This document shows, in pieces, positions 62,731-64,000 of a stretch of DNA of 64,000 nt. A program made the position numbers and the translations under genes. Below the pieces are notes generated by a model that saw only the letters and a list, made by a program, of their open reading frames with translations, was not told the DNA's origin and searched no databases. Source of the stretch: Halopseudomonas pelagia (lineage in GTDB: Bacteria; Pseudomonadota; Gammaproteobacteria; Pseudomonadales; Pseudomonadaceae); the NCBI RefSeq assembly GCF_009497895.1, contig NZ_CP033116.1:1798001-1862000 (forward strand). Direction: 5' to 3'. The number at the start of each line of letters is the position of its first letter. Positions within the stretch are counted from its first letter, which is position 1.

Positions 62731-63558
62731 TCAGGCCACCATGGCCAACTTCTGTCGGGGCGTGATACCACCCAAGGCCATGTTTGGCCGTTCATTATTG
62801 TAGGTCCATAGCCACCGAGTTGCATATTCCTGAACCTCCTCAATGGAGTCGAACAGGTATTGGGCCAGCCAGTCGTAGCGCACGGTGCGATTGTAGCGCT
62901 CGATGTACGCATTCTGCTGCGGGTTGCCGGGCTGGATAAAGGCCAGTGCAATGCCCTGCTTCTCAGCCCAGGCAGCCAGCGTAGCACTGATGTATTCCGG
63001 TCCATTGTCACAGCGGATCTGGACGGGCTTTCCTCGCCATTCAATGATCTGATCCAGAGCCCGTATGACGCGCTCAGAAGGCAGCGACAGGTCTACTTCA
63101 ATGCCAAGACCTTCCCGGTTGTAATCGTCAATCACATTGAACAGCCGGTAGCTGCGACCATCTTCTAACTGGTCGTGCATGAAGTCCATAGACCAGCTGG
63201 CATTGATTACCGTGGGCACCGCGAGTGGCTCGGGTTTCTCGCGTACCAAGCGTTTACGGGGCTTGATGCGCAGGTTCAGTTCCAGTTCCCGATAAATTCG
63301 ATAAACACGTTTATGGTTCCAGAGGTATCCCTTTACGTTGCGCAGATACAGAAAACACAATCCAAAACCCCAGTTGCGCTGGTTATGGGTCAACCGAACC
63401 AGAAGGTCCGCGATCTCGGAATTCTCACTGTTGAGCCTGGCCTGGTAGCGATAGCAGGACTCACTGACACTGAAGGCTACACAGGCCAGGCGAATACTAC
63501 AGCGACCAGCTGCAACAGTTTTTTGCGCCATCTCGCGGCGAAGAGATGGCTTTACCAC
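62731..63558 (-). CDS. IS407-type OrfB transposase, copy 3
   Basis: 275 residues, identical to the copy 1 product; intact DDE motifs. Confidence 0.93.
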   Translation of the reverse strand: MVKPSLRREMAQKTVAAGRCSIRLACVAFSVSESCYRYQARLNSENSEIADLLVRLTHNQRNWGFGLCFLYLRNVKGYLWNHKRVYRIYRELELNLRIKPRKRLVREKPEPLAVPTVINASWSMDFMHDQLEDGRSYRLFNVIDDYNREGLGIEVDLSLPSERVIRALDQIIEWRGKPVQIRCDNGPEYISATLAAWAEKQGIALAFIQPGNPQQNAYIERYNRTVRYDWLAQYLFDSIEEVQEYATRWLWTYNNERPNMALGGITPRQKLAMVA

Positions 63559-63818
63559 TTTCCCTCAAGAGCCTCCTTGCGTAACTCGGATTTGAGGCGC
63601 TCTTCGGCGTACATTTTTTTCAGCCGCCGGTTCTCATCTTCTAGCTCTTTCATGCGCTTGATCATGGACGTATCCATGCCGCCGAATTTCGCTCGCCACT
63701 TGTAAAAACTGGCACTGCTCATACCGTGTTCGCGGCAGAGCTCCGGCACCGGTATGCCGCTCTCGGCTTGTTTCAGAATCGCCATGATCTGGCTGTCGGT
63801 AAAACGTGATGTCTTCAT
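63552..63818 (-). CDS. IS407-type OrfA, copy 3
   Basis: 88 residues, identical to copy 1 OrfA; overlaps orfB. Confidence 0.9.
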   Translation of the reverse strand: MKTSRFTDSQIMAILKQAESGIPVPELCREHGMSSASFYKWRAKFGGMDTSMIKRMKELEDENRRLKKMYAEERLKSELRKEALEGKW

Positions 63819-64000
63819 GCAGAATCTCCCTCCAAATAGCTTACGGAAAATTCTACTTCTAATCACCGCTGTTTTTTGGGGGGATTACCGAGCATTGTAG
63901 AGTTAGTGAGTAGCTTGGCTGGACTCTATATGACCTTTTTCTATAGCTGATAAATACGCTACCAGAGCTCTTGGTACTTCGATAAGAAGGAGGTCCTGAG

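Larger units (their letters stand above)
62693..63889 (-). mobile_element. IS407-type element, copy 3
   Basis: 1197 bp, opposite in orientation to copy 1 and apparently the same sequence where I compared the ends and both proteins. No 4-bp duplication (AGTA on the left, GAGC on the right), consistent with an adjacent deletion into IS3-B. Confidence 0.9.

Overview
The window looks like chromosome of a gammaproteobacterium of the Pseudomonas/Halopseudomonas type. This is inferred from gene content and order: lapB-pyrF, argF, moeA-moaB-mobA, two separate PqiA-domain genes upstream of pqiB-pqiC, and a MexAB-OprM-type efflux operon. The ends (about 1-20.8 kb and 45.6-61 kb) are ordinary core or core-like DNA. 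The middle (about 20.9-45.4 kb) and the last 2.5 kb are accessory DNA full of insertion sequences.

Region 1 (1-20.8 kb): 3' part of lapB, pyrF, a zinc alcohol dehydrogenase, an envelope lipoprotein, a CigR/RcnB-like protein, two MFS carriers, a DUF2157-DUF4401-GDYXXLXY membrane operon, a SlyD-like isomerase, exported MsrB-MsrA, an EstB-like serine hydrolase, an FbpC-like ABC ATPase, argF, a molybdopterin oxidoreductase, grxD and molybdenum cofactor genes. It ends with an intact tRNA-Pro(CGG).

Region 2 (20.9-28.4 kb): a tyrosine integrase whose 3' end overlaps the 3' half of a tRNA-Thr(UGU). It is followed by a pile of IS remnants: an IS66 tail, a complete IS1182-type element, a truncated short integrase, a complete IS3-family element, and an IS21-family element whose istA lost its N-terminus.

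Region 3 (28.5-45.4 kb) is the cargo. (a) A tight three-gene operon encodes an argininosuccinate-synthetase-like ligase, a 2OG-Fe(II) amino-acid-hydroxylase-like protein and an EamA exporter, with a divergent LysR regulator; it looks like an uncharacterised pathway making and exporting a small amino-acid-derived metabolite. (b) An XRE regulator faces an unknown gene across a perfect inverted-repeat operator. (c) A roughly 320 bp noncoding block densely packed with perfect palindromes and nested inverted repeats precedes a small tyrosine recombinase, followed by a metallophosphoesterase, a zinc-ribbon protein and a small protein. (d) An AT-rich cassette encodes an unknown putative metal-binding protein, a LysE exporter and an AraC regulator. 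IS256 and IS3 remnants separate (c) from (d), and an IS407-type IS3 element interrupts a further unknown gene.

Region 4 (45.6-61 kb): the pqi operon, with its second pqiA gene split by another IS407-type copy (4-bp target duplication CAAC); a complete RND efflux operon with a GbsR/MarR-type regulator; MipA/OmpV and LpxR-type outer-membrane proteins; and a cardiolipin-synthase-type phospholipase D lipoprotein. Region 5 (61-64 kb): a gene fragment, a second IS3-family element and a third IS407-type copy in opposite orientation to the first. All identifications come from reading motifs and recalling families; no database search was run.
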